A stretch of DNA of 64,000 nucleotides. Source: Sinorhizobium fredii. GTDB lineage: Bacteria > Pseudomonadota > Alphaproteobacteria > Rhizobiales > Rhizobiaceae. The notes under the pieces were generated by a model. The model was not told the DNA's origin and did no database searches. It worked only from the letters and a program-made list of their open reading frames with translations. A program made the translations under genes and the position numbers. This document shows positions 1-6,560 of this stretch, piece by piece (position 1 is the first letter of the stretch; every line of letters starts with the position of its first letter). The stretch spans positions 1,302,001-1,366,000 of the forward strand of contig NZ_CP024310.1 in the NCBI RefSeq assembly GCF_002944405.1. The letters run 5' to 3'.

Positions 1-287
1 CCGGCGACCGACAGCGAAGCGCCGACAGTCACCGCCATCAGCGCGATCGGCATGCGGATGTCCCAGATCACCACGCGCAGCTGGTCGGTCACCGTATCGG
101 AGCTGAACAGCGCCGTCAGCACGTCGGAAAGCGGATAGTTCGCCGGTCCGAGCGCCATGTCGACCGCGACCGAAAGGAACAAGGCGGCGATCAGGGCGGA
201 AAGAATCAGGAGCCGGCGCGCGACAAGGGCGCGGTAGCGACCGCGCCCCTCGAGGCCGGAGATTTCGTCGGCGATCGCGACCATCAT
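1..287 (-). CDS. FecCD-family iron-siderophore ABC transporter permease, N-terminal part
   Basis: The frame opens at an ATG at 287 and runs off the left edge, so about 95 N-terminal residues are present. A short basic cytoplasmic start (residues 1-25) is followed by a hydrophobic helix (about 26-46) and then a stretch ending in RMPIALMAVTVGASLSVAG, which has the arrangement of the start of FecCD/BtuC-type permeases. Such permeases form the inner-membrane channel for ferric siderophores, haem or cobalamin. The start codon overlaps the stop of the upstream binding-protein gene (ATGA at 284-287), which points to translational coupling in one operon. A second in-frame ATG follows immediately. The family assignment is fairly safe; the substrate is not readable from this fragment. 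Confidence 0.85.
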   Translation of the reverse strand, partial: MMVAIADEISGLEGRGRYRALVARRLLILSALIAALFLSVAVDMALGPANYPLSDVLTALFSSDTVTDQLRVVIWDIRMPIALMAVTVGASLSVA

Positions 288-1420
288 TCACCCCCGTCCG
301 AAAGCGAGACAAAATAGCCGGGCCGGTAGGCGATCGGCAGGAACTTTTTATGAAATTCGCGGAAGGTCCGGTCCGGATCGATATCGGCGAAAAGTTCGGG
401 ATGAAACCATTTGGCGAATTGCTGGATCGGCACGAACTCATAGGGCGCGCCGTAGAACTGGTGCCAGACGGCATGCACCCTGCCCGCCTTGACGGCGTCG
501 AGCGTGGCAAAGGCCGGCCTTTCCACCAGCCCTTTCAGCCGCTTTTGCGCCGCTTGCAGATCGGCGCCGCGGCCGACGCTGACGAACTGGTTGACGTCGG
601 ATTCGGCCGTCCAGTTGCTGCCGGTGACGATCACATGGTCCGGATTGGCAACGACGAGTTGCTCGGGATTGAGGTCGCCGAAGGTCGCCGTGATCACGTC
701 GGAGCCGATATTGTGGCCGCCGGCCTTTTCCACCATCTCGCCGAAATTTGCCGGCCCGAAGGTGCGGCAGCAGGCCGTGTCGCCGGTGATCCCGGGCGAA
801 CGTTCGATGAAGACTTTCGGGCGCGCAATCGCGCCGGCCCCGGCGAGGCGGTCGGTGACGACGTCGATCTGGGCGCGTCGATAGTCGATGAACTCCTTTG
901 CCGGCGCCTCGGCGCCGAAAATCTGGCCGAGGATTTCGACCGATCTTTCGCTGTTCTTCGCCGGATCGACGCGGAAATCGAGGTAGACGACGGCGATGCC
1001 GGCAGCGGCAGCCTTGTCGATGAAGCCCGACTCCTCGACTGCCTCCTGCGCTTCAAGGTTCAGCGTCAGCACGTCCGGCTTCAGCGCGATTGCCGCCTCC
1101 AGGCTGAAGTCGCCGCTCGGGATATAGCCGAAGCGCGGCAGCTTATCGATCGCCGGAAAGCGTTCACGGTAACCCTCATAGGAATCCGGATCCTTCATGA
1201 TCAGATCGTCGCGCCAGCCGACGATCGTGTCGAAGACATGCTCGCCCCTGAGCGCCGCCGCGATGTGGATCTGCCGCGCCTCGCCGAGCAGGATCCGCTT
1301 GGCCGGAAGCTCGATACCGACCTTGCGGCCGGTGACATCGGTGATTTCCGCCGCAACGGCCGGCGCCGCGGCAATAACGGCGGCGGCAAGTGCCAGGACG
1401 ATAGTTTTCAGAACCCGCAT
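284..1420 (-). CDS. Iron-siderophore ABC transporter periplasmic binding protein (paralogue A)
   Basis: The product is 378 residues when started at the ATG at 1420, which directly precedes a good signal peptide (MRVLKTIVLALAAA with an AVAA-E cleavage region). The frame extends upstream, but that part lacks signal-peptide character and overlaps the intergenic region. The mature protein begins ITDVTGRKVGI, the usual start of class III (cluster A-II) metal-siderophore binding proteins, and carries the long-helix organisation of that family. It closely resembles its upstream neighbour, with shared VGWRDDL, WHQFYGAPYEFV and GYFVSL segments. Both carry an adjacent cysteine pair in the middle (TACCRTFG here). 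It is predicted to deliver a ferric chelate to the FecCD permease encoded next. Substrate is unknown. Confidence 0.9.
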   Translation of the reverse strand: MRVLKTIVLALAAAVIAAAPAVAAEITDVTGRKVGIELPAKRILLGEARQIHIAAALRGEHVFDTIVGWRDDLIMKDPDSYEGYRERFPAIDKLPRFGYIPSGDFSLEAAIALKPDVLTLNLEAQEAVEESGFIDKAAAAGIAVVYLDFRVDPAKNSERSVEILGQIFGAEAPAKEFIDYRRAQIDVVTDRLAGAGAIARPKVFIERSPGITGDTACCRTFGPANFGEMVEKAGGHNIGSDVITATFGDLNPEQLVVANPDHVIVTGSNWTAESDVNQFVSVGRGADLQAAQKRLKGLVERPAFATLDAVKAGRVHAVWHQFYGAPYEFVPIQQFAKWFHPELFADIDPDRTFREFHKKFLPIAYRPGYFVSLSDGGE

Positions 1421-1472
1421 GTTCAGTACCTCGCAAAAGCGATCGGAGGGCTTGTGCCCTCCGATCCGGATT

Positions 1473-2606
1473 TTACTGGCCGACATTCAGCGACACGAAG
1501 TAGCCGCTCTTGTAGGGAAGCGGCAGGAAGCGCTCGTGCAGTTCCTTGAACGTCGCGTCCGGGTCGAGGTCCTTGAAGAGGTCCGGATGCAGCCACTTGG
1601 CGATCTGCTGGATGGCGACGAACTGGTACGGGTTGTTGTAGAACTGGTGCCAAATGGCGTGGACATTGCCTTCCTTCACTGCCTTCACGCCGGTGAAGGC
1701 CGGGCGCTTCGTCAGGTTTTCGAGCTTGCGGAAGGCTTCCTTCTCATCGGCGCCATAGCCGACGCCGACCCAGTTTCCGCCCGGCACGTAACCTTCCCAG
1801 TTGCCGCCGGTGATGATGATCTGGTCCGGGTTCGAGGCGATGATCTGCTCCGGATTGACCGTCCCGAACGTCCCCGGGATGATCTCCTTCGCCATGTTGA
1901 TGCCGCCGGCGAACTCGACCATCTTGCCGAAATTCTCGTCGCCGAAGGACATGCAGCAATCGTCTGAATAACCGCCGGCGCGCTCCATGAAGACGAGGGG
2001 CTTCTTCGGATCGGCCTTAGCCAGCACGTCCGTCACCTTGGCGATGCTGTCGGCGCGGAACTTGATGAATTCCTCGGCCTTTTCTTCCTTGCCGAACAGC
2101 TTGCCGATCAGGCGCATGCTCGGCTCTGTGTTTTCCATCGGCTTTTCGCGGAAGTCGACATAGACGAGCGGAATGCCGACCTTCTCGAGCTTCTCGATAT
2201 AGCCCGCCTCTTCCGTCGCCGTCTTCGCGTCGACATTCATCAGCATGACGTCGGGCTTCAGCGCCACCGCCTGCTCGATGTCGAAGGTGCCGTCCTTCAT
2301 GCCGCCGAAGGCCGGCAGCTTGGCGATGTTGGGATATTTGGCGAGGTAGGCGCCATAGGTCTCGGGGTCGGCCTTGGTCAGGTCGTCGCGCCAGCCGACA
2401 ACGCGCTTGAAGGGCTCGTCCTTGTCCAGGGCGCCGACGAAATAGATCTGCCGACCTTCGCCGAGGATTACGTGCTGGACTGGCACATTGACTTCGACCT
2501 CGCGGCCCGTGATGTCCTTCACCTTGACCGTGTCAGCGAGTGCGGCGCTCGAAAAAAGCACGCAAAGACCCGCGGCGGCGGAAGCCACCCTGTTGAAAAC
2601 CTTCAT
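1473..2606 (-). CDS. Iron-siderophore ABC transporter periplasmic binding protein (paralogue B)
   Basis: This 377-residue protein has a clear Sec signal peptide (residues 1-24, ending AALA-D) and then VKVKDITGREVEV, the typical N-terminus of siderophore or metal-chelate binding proteins. It is a tandem paralogue of the following gene. The two share the order and spacing of VGWRDDL, KPDV, VYVDFR, NPEQ, WHQFY and GYFVSL blocks, and both have a central Cys-Cys pair (SDDCCMSFG here). A strong AAGGAG ribosome site lies 10 bases before the ATG. It is the first gene of the operon. Its promoter region holds iron-control sites, so repression under iron-replete conditions is inferred. Why two similar receptors are kept is unknown; different ligands or a dosage effect are both possible. 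Confidence 0.9.
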   Translation of the reverse strand: MKVFNRVASAAAGLCVLFSSAALADTVKVKDITGREVEVNVPVQHVILGEGRQIYFVGALDKDEPFKRVVGWRDDLTKADPETYGAYLAKYPNIAKLPAFGGMKDGTFDIEQAVALKPDVMLMNVDAKTATEEAGYIEKLEKVGIPLVYVDFREKPMENTEPSMRLIGKLFGKEEKAEEFIKFRADSIAKVTDVLAKADPKKPLVFMERAGGYSDDCCMSFGDENFGKMVEFAGGINMAKEIIPGTFGTVNPEQIIASNPDQIIITGGNWEGYVPGGNWVGVGYGADEKEAFRKLENLTKRPAFTGVKAVKEGNVHAIWHQFYNNPYQFVAIQQIAKWLHPDLFKDLDPDATFKELHERFLPLPYKSGYFVSLNVGQ

Positions 2607-2648
2607 TGATCCCTGCTCCTTTAAAAAACGCTGCCTTCTAATGTTTCA

Positions 2649-2690
2649 TGACTTTACCAGTCAACATTTATCTTTTAGAACGCTTCCAAA
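2649..2690. promoter_or_regulatory. Candidate iron-responsive sites: RirA-type IRO box and Irr-type ICE box
   Basis: Two dyads sit in the 103-base gap between the divergent transporter operon and the methyltransferase gene. At 2649-2663 there is TGACT-N5-AGTCA, which fits the TGA-N9-TCA core described for RirA operators in Rhizobiales. At 2674-2690 there is TTTAGAA-CGC-TTCCAAA, one mismatch from the symmetric TTTAGAA-N3-TTCTAAA core of the Irr iron-control element. The motif matches are seen directly; binding is inferred from family knowledge and from the iron-uptake genes next door. Confidence 0.6.
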
Positions 2691-2709
2691 CAGGAGAGGC
2701 GGACTGGTA

Positions 2710-3519
2710 ATGAGCGACGTGGCGGCGGGCCGGAACTACGATCTTCGCGACGAAATCAAGGCCTATTGGTCGGAACGTGCCGCCACTTTCGATCTCTCGC
2801 CGGGACACGAAATCTTCTCCGAGGAAGAGCGCGCCGCCTGGCACCGGCTTTTCCTGCGCCATCTCGGTCACGGTGAAGGGCGCGCCGCACTCGACCTTGC
2901 GAGCGGCACCGGCGTCATCTCACACCTGCTCGACGATCTCGGCTTCCAGGTGACCGGTCTCGACTGGGCCGAGCCCATGCTCGAGCGGGCACGTCAGAAG
3001 GCAAGAAGCCGCAAGCGTGCCATTTCCTTCCGCATGGGCGACGCGGAAAGCACGATGGAGCCGGACGACCACTATGACGTCATCGTCAACAGGCATCTGG
3101 TCTGGACGCTCGTCGATCCGGCCGCGGCCTTCGCCGAATGGCTGCGCGTGCTGAAGCCCCGCGGCACGCTTCTGATCGTCGACGGCGATTTCGTCAATAC
3201 GGGTGCGCTGGAGCGCCTGTTCTCGAAATTGAGCGCCTGGGGACAGCGCACCGGCGTTTTCAAGCCGGACGCACCCATGCACTCGCGCGAGATGATGGAG
3301 GCCCACCAGAGCATCCTCTCCCGTGTCCATTTCGCCAACGGCGCACGCGCCGAGGCCGTGGTCGAACTCCTTACGGCCACCGGCTTTACGGACATCATCG
3401 TCGATACCGATCTCGGCGAAATCCACCGGACGCAGGCGAAGAACTGGAACCTCTTCAAGGGGCTGGCGAGACGCAGCCAGCATCGTTACGCGATCCGCGC
3501 AAGCAAGCGCGCCGCCTGA
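2710..3519 (+). CDS. Class I SAM-dependent methyltransferase
   Basis: The ATG at 2710 is preceded by AGGAGAGG and gives 269 residues. Motif I of Rossmann-fold methyltransferases is plain at residues 61-69 (LDLASGTGV), followed by an acidic residue at the end of strand 2 (TGLDWAEPML) and a motif II/III region (YDVIVNRHLVWTLVDP, then LRVLKPRGTLLIVDGD). This is the UbiE/ArsM-like small-molecule group. It is divergent from an iron-chelate uptake operon and shares its iron-responsive intergenic region. A role in modifying a siderophore or metallophore is therefore possible but only inferred. A longer reading from an upstream start would cross the operator region and is rejected. Confidence 0.85.
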   Translation: MSDVAAGRNYDLRDEIKAYWSERAATFDLSPGHEIFSEEERAAWHRLFLRHLGHGEGRAALDLASGTGVISHLLDDLGFQVTGLDWAEPMLERARQKARSRKRAISFRMGDAESTMEPDDHYDVIVNRHLVWTLVDPAAAFAEWLRVLKPRGTLLIVDGDFVNTGALERLFSKLSAWGQRTGVFKPDAPMHSREMMEAHQSILSRVHFANGARAEAVVELLTATGFTDIIVDTDLGEIHRTQAKNWNLFKGLARRSQHRYAIRASKRAA

Positions 3520-3760
3520 CCGGGCGGCACTTCGCCGCCACCACTGGCTGTACTCGCTTTCTGGTTCGAGAGAAGCGCGGGGCCACAAAGCTGCCGCGCA
3601 ATGGTCAGCAAATTGCCCCGAGATCGCCCAACCGAGCACTTTTGAGGGCTACATGGTCTATCGCCGCTGCGTCACACACGACACGGAGCGGTTGAGCAAG
3701 GCGGTATTGCTGCCGATCACGTCATGCACGTCCAAGAGGGCACGTCCAAGAGGAATGAAT

Positions 3761-4210
3761 ATGATCACTCGTTACACCCCCGTTGCATCGCTGACCGCTG
3801 CAGTCTTCGGCCTGATGGTCGTGAGCCCGGCCTCGGCGCTGGAACTTGCCCAGGCCCAGGAAACACAGCCGGCGCAGCAGACGGCCCCGGCTCAACCCGG
3901 CGCCAAGGGTGCCCCGATCAGCGAACAGAAGATCGAGGCCTTCGCGGTCGCCTACCTTCAGGTCGACAAGGTCCGGCAGGAATATTCCGCCAAGATCGGC
4001 GCGACACAGGACGCGGCTGCAAAGGAGAAGCTGCAGAGCGAAGCCAGCCAGCAGATGGTCAAGGCCGTCGAGGCCTCGCCGAACATCTCTGTCGAGGAAT
4101 ATACGACCATTCTGACGGCCGCGCAGAACGATCCGGCGCTTGCCAAGAAGGTCCAGGAAAAGCTTCAGGGCACAGCGCCTGCCGAGCAGGCTCCGGCACA
4201 GCAACAATAA
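3761..4210 (+). CDS. DUF4168 family secreted protein
   Basis: The 149-residue product starts at the ATG at 3761, which has AAGAGG at the right distance; an ATG two codons upstream is too close to that site. An N-terminal signal peptide (about 27 residues, ending ASA-L) is followed by a Gln/Ala/Pro-rich linker. A helical domain follows, with the DUF4168 pattern: ISEQKIEAFAVAYLQVDKV near residue 50 and a terminal EYTTILTAAQNDPALAKKV. Members are small periplasmic or secreted proteins of unknown function. The C-terminus ends in a Gln-rich tail. The 240 bases upstream contain only a short hairpin (3523-3539) and no recognisable promoter. Confidence 0.8.
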   Translation: MITRYTPVASLTAAVFGLMVVSPASALELAQAQETQPAQQTAPAQPGAKGAPISEQKIEAFAVAYLQVDKVRQEYSAKIGATQDAAAKEKLQSEASQQMVKAVEASPNISVEEYTTILTAAQNDPALAKKVQEKLQGTAPAEQAPAQQQ

Positions 4211-4227
4211 GCTTCCCGCCCGCCGAT

Positions 4228-4271
4228 GCTTCCGGCGTTCCGACGTCAGGTCGGGACGCCGGAAGCGTTTC
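4228..4271. terminator. Bidirectional rho-independent terminator hairpin
   Basis: The arms 4228-4244 and 4250-4266 pair over 17 positions with one G-T wobble and a five-base loop, followed by GTTTCT. It lies between the convergent DUF4168 gene (plus) and the membrane protein gene (minus), where a shared terminator is expected. Confidence 0.75.
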
Positions 4272-4277
4272 TGGCTT

Positions 4278-4940
4278 CTACTTTCCGGTTGCGCTTATCG
4301 GGGCCGCGACCGGCTTCGATTCCGGCGATCCGCGGAAACGCAGGAAAATCGAGAGCAGAACCAGCAGCAGGGTGGAGAGGAACTCCGATTGCCAGTTCTG
4401 AAAACACTCGAACCAGAACTCGGCATCGGCCAGTCGCGTCCAGAGGCCGACAGACGGCTCGCCATGGCGCATCGCCTCGACATTTGCGGCCGCGGCGCTG
4501 GCGCGCAGATGGAAAACGAAGCTCAGGACGAACAGTGCAGCAAGCACGATGCCCAGCGAATAGGAATAGAGCGTCCTTATCAGCGGCCCTTGCCGAACGG
4601 CCCAGGGTGCCTTCGGATCGTTCTTCTTCTCGCGAGGATCTTCGTCCACCTCGTCCTGAAGGACGTCCGGGTCCTTGGACTCGGCCGAGCCACGCTGGTA
4701 GAGGAACGCCGTCAGGCAGACATAGGCCGCCATCTGCAGAAATTCGCTCTCCCAATTTTCGAAGAGAGCGGACAGGAAATGGCCAGTGGAGAGATATTCG
4801 ACGACGGTCACGGTCCCTTCGCCGTGCATGATAGCCTCTTGATTGAAGGCATGAGTGCCGGCGAAAACCGTGCCCGCGATGGTTGCGGCAGTGAGAATGG
4901 TCAGTGTAATGCTCAGCCCGTGGTCACGCAGAAGCGACAT
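4278..4940 (-). CDS. DUF6766 family integral membrane protein with internal duplication
   Basis: The product is 220 residues with about four transmembrane helices (near residues 8-28, 66-82, 125-145 and 187-203). The protein is a tandem duplication. An N-terminal unit with FENWESEFLQMAAYVCLTAF and then RGSAESK is repeated near the C-terminus as FQNWQSEFLSTLLLVLLSIF and RGSPESK. A charged linker (DPDVLQDEVDEDPREKK) connects the halves. The family is common in bacteria as a short membrane protein of unknown function. The neighbours are other small envelope or stress proteins transcribed in the same direction, which suggests membrane stress but does not prove it. Confidence 0.8.
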   Translation of the reverse strand: MSLLRDHGLSITLTILTAATIAGTVFAGTHAFNQEAIMHGEGTVTVVEYLSTGHFLSALFENWESEFLQMAAYVCLTAFLYQRGSAESKDPDVLQDEVDEDPREKKNDPKAPWAVRQGPLIRTLYSYSLGIVLAALFVLSFVFHLRASAAAANVEAMRHGEPSVGLWTRLADAEFWFECFQNWQSEFLSTLLLVLLSIFLRFRGSPESKPVAAPISATGK

Positions 4941-4984
4941 TCACTTTCTCCGCCATTGCGGTTCTACGCTCAATCCAACGTGCA

Positions 4985-5467
4985 TCAGGTGACGAGCCAG
5001 AAGAAGGTTCCCGCCACCAGAATGAAAAGGGCGATTGCAGCAAGCAGGCGAAGCATCCCGGCATTCGTCGTATCGCCAAGCATCCTGTTCCAGGTCTCTC
5101 CGCCCGTTCCTTCGTCACTGCTTTCCTGATGTTCCTGAGTTGCGGCTTCCTGTACCGTTCGGCCTTGGTCGTGTTTCGGCCTGATCGGTTGAGCGCCGCC
5201 GCTGAAATCGCGCGGCGAAGGTTGCGGCGGGTCGACCGACATTCCGGCGCGCAAGTCCTGGGCGCCGCCGCCCGCGTCCGAAGCGTCCGCTATGTGGTCT
5301 TCGCCGGAAGCATTCTCTGGCTGCGACTGCAGGTGCGCTGTCCTTTGCGGCTGCGGCCCCAGGCGACGAGCCGGCCACGATACATCGGGCGACTGCGACG
5401 TCCGGCGCGGGCGCTGCTCCGCGGGGCGACCCTTCCCAAGCTCTCCATTGTCCTGCTTTTGCGGCAT
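4985..5467 (-). CDS. Hypothetical C-terminally membrane-anchored protein
   Basis: The 160-residue frame starts at an ATG at 5467 with GGAGG seven bases upstream. Residues 1-135 are polar, rich in Gln, Pro, Gly and acidic residues, and probably disordered. The last 25 residues (MLRLLAAIALFILVAGTFFW) form one transmembrane helix followed by only three residues, a tail-anchor topology. No domain was recognised. The ribosome site, membrane tail and same-strand context support a real gene, although overlapping frames on the other strand are nearly as long. Confidence 0.6.
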   Translation of the reverse strand: MPQKQDNGELGKGRPAEQRPRRTSQSPDVSWPARRLGPQPQRTAHLQSQPENASGEDHIADASDAGGGAQDLRAGMSVDPPQPSPRDFSGGAQPIRPKHDQGRTVQEAATQEHQESSDEGTGGETWNRMLGDTTNAGMLRLLAAIALFILVAGTFFWLVT

Positions 5468-5526
5468 GCTGCCTCCATGGCTTGGCGCCCTTCGCGGGCG
5501 CCAATTCGATTTTCAAAGGGAGCGTG

Positions 5527-5964
5527 TCAGTGCCGGCCGGCCTGATTGTGCTCGCCGCCGGGCATGGTCACGCCCTTCAGGCCCGCGCCCGCCGCGGCGG
5601 GCTGCTCCCGCGCGGCGTCAGCCAAAGACACGATGCCGACGAGGCGCTTGTCCCGATTGACGACGGGGAGACGTCGCACCTGGATATCCCCCATGTTCCG
5701 CGCCACGTCGTCCACCTCTTCGTCCTCGAAGCAATATTTGACGTCTGTCGTCATCACGTCGCGCACTTTCGCCTGCGGATCGAGTCCGTCCGCCACGCCG
5801 CGCACGACGATGTCGCGGTCCGTCACCATGCCGACAAGGCGGTCATGGTCTTCGACCGGCATGAAGCCGATGTCGTTGTCCGCCATCTGCCGCGCCACAT
5901 CCCTGATCGTGTCGTTGGGGGTGGCGAGATGAACGTCCCTGCTCATGATATCCGATACATGCAT
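5527..5964 (-). CDS. CBS-domain protein
   Basis: The 145-residue product consists of a tandem CBS pair (Bateman module). The first repeat is residues 4-60 (VSDIMSRDVHLATPNDTI to VGMVTDRDIVVRG) and the second is about 66-125 (VRDVMTTDVKYCFEDEEV to LVGIVSLADAA). Stand-alone CBS pairs bind adenine nucleotides and act as energy-sensing or dimerisation modules. No enzymatic domain is attached. A short Gly/Ala-rich tail follows. It lies between other small stress-type genes on the minus strand, 85 bases from the DUF2934 gene that carries a general-stress promoter, so co-transcription from that promoter is plausible. Confidence 0.9.
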   Translation of the reverse strand: MHVSDIMSRDVHLATPNDTIRDVARQMADNDIGFMPVEDHDRLVGMVTDRDIVVRGVADGLDPQAKVRDVMTTDVKYCFEDEEVDDVARNMGDIQVRRLPVVNRDKRLVGIVSLADAAREQPAAAGAGLKGVTMPGGEHNQAGRH

Positions 5965-6049
5965 TGTCCTGCTCCTTTCTCGGAAGGTGCTGTCCGATCA
6001 GCCGAGCCGTCCGGGACCAGGCCGAATCAGACAGGTCGGAGGCGGCATT

Positions 6050-6295
6050 TCAGTGCGCTCGCGCTCCGTTCCTGGCAGTTTTTGCGCGCGGTGCAGGCGG
6101 CTTCGGGCTCGACACGGCATTGGTCGTACCCTCCGTTTCGAGGCTCTCGCCTCCGTTGGGGCTGGACGTGCCTTGCCCTTCCATTTCCCGCGCTGCCTGC
6201 TCCCAATGGCGCAGGTGTTCGCCGTCCGGACGGCCTTCCTGCTCCCAGATCGCGTAAGCCCTGCGCTTGATGAGCTCTTCCCTGTCGTGTTCCAT
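6050..6295 (-). CDS. DUF2934 family protein
   Basis: The 81-residue protein begins with the DUF2934 signature: REELIKRRAYAIWEQEGRPD followed by HLRHWEQAAREME. The rest is a Ser/Pro/Lys-rich, probably disordered tail. Members are small cytoplasmic proteins frequent in rhizobia, of unknown function, and often associated with stress loci. A near-perfect EcfG-type promoter ends 41 bases before the ATG, so general-stress control is likely. Confidence 0.8.
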   Translation of the reverse strand: MEHDREELIKRRAYAIWEQEGRPDGEHLRHWEQAAREMEGQGTSSPNGGESLETEGTTNAVSSPKPPAPRAKTARNGARAH

Positions 6296-6335
6296 GTCCC
6301 TTACCTCGCTGATGAAGCCTCGTCGGCAAAATGCA

Positions 6336-6360
6336 AACGGGACGACCGCCCATTTGTTCC
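6336..6360 (-). promoter_or_regulatory. EcfG/RpoE2-type promoter for the DUF2934 gene
   Basis: On the minus strand GGAAC (6360-6356) is followed after 16 bases by CGTT (6339-6336), matching the GGAAC-N16/17-CGTT consensus of alphaproteobacterial general-stress sigma factors. The ATG is 41 bases further on. Confidence 0.7.
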
Positions 6361-6364
6361 ATGC

Positions 6365-6547
6365 TTAAAACCTGTTCCAGTAACGCTCGCCGGAGCCGCC
6401 GCCATAGCGCGGCGGCTCCGGATTCTCATCGGGATTCGGTACCGGCGCCTCGTCCGGAAGGCGGTCGGGTTCAGGTTCGCCGATAGGCGGTTCCGGATCC
6501 CTCGGCGACGGTGGCGGAGCCTGACCCGGCTGACGCGGATTTTGCAC
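6365..6547 (-). CDS. Small proline-rich hypothetical protein
   Basis: A GTG at 6547 preceded by AAGAGG opens a 60-codon frame rich in Pro, Glu, Asp and Arg (PPPSPRDPEPPIGEPEPDRL) and ending GGGSGERYWNRF. It begins 13 bases after the stop of glgX, so it is probably co-transcribed with it. The frame continues upstream inside glgX, but the ribosome site marks the GTG. No domain is recognised; such peptides are probably disordered. Reality of the gene is likely but not certain. Confidence 0.5.
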   Translation of the reverse strand: MQNPRQPGQAPPPSPRDPEPPIGEPEPDRLPDEAPVPNPDENPEPPRYGGGSGERYWNRF

Positions 6548-6560
6548 TGCTGCCTCTTTT

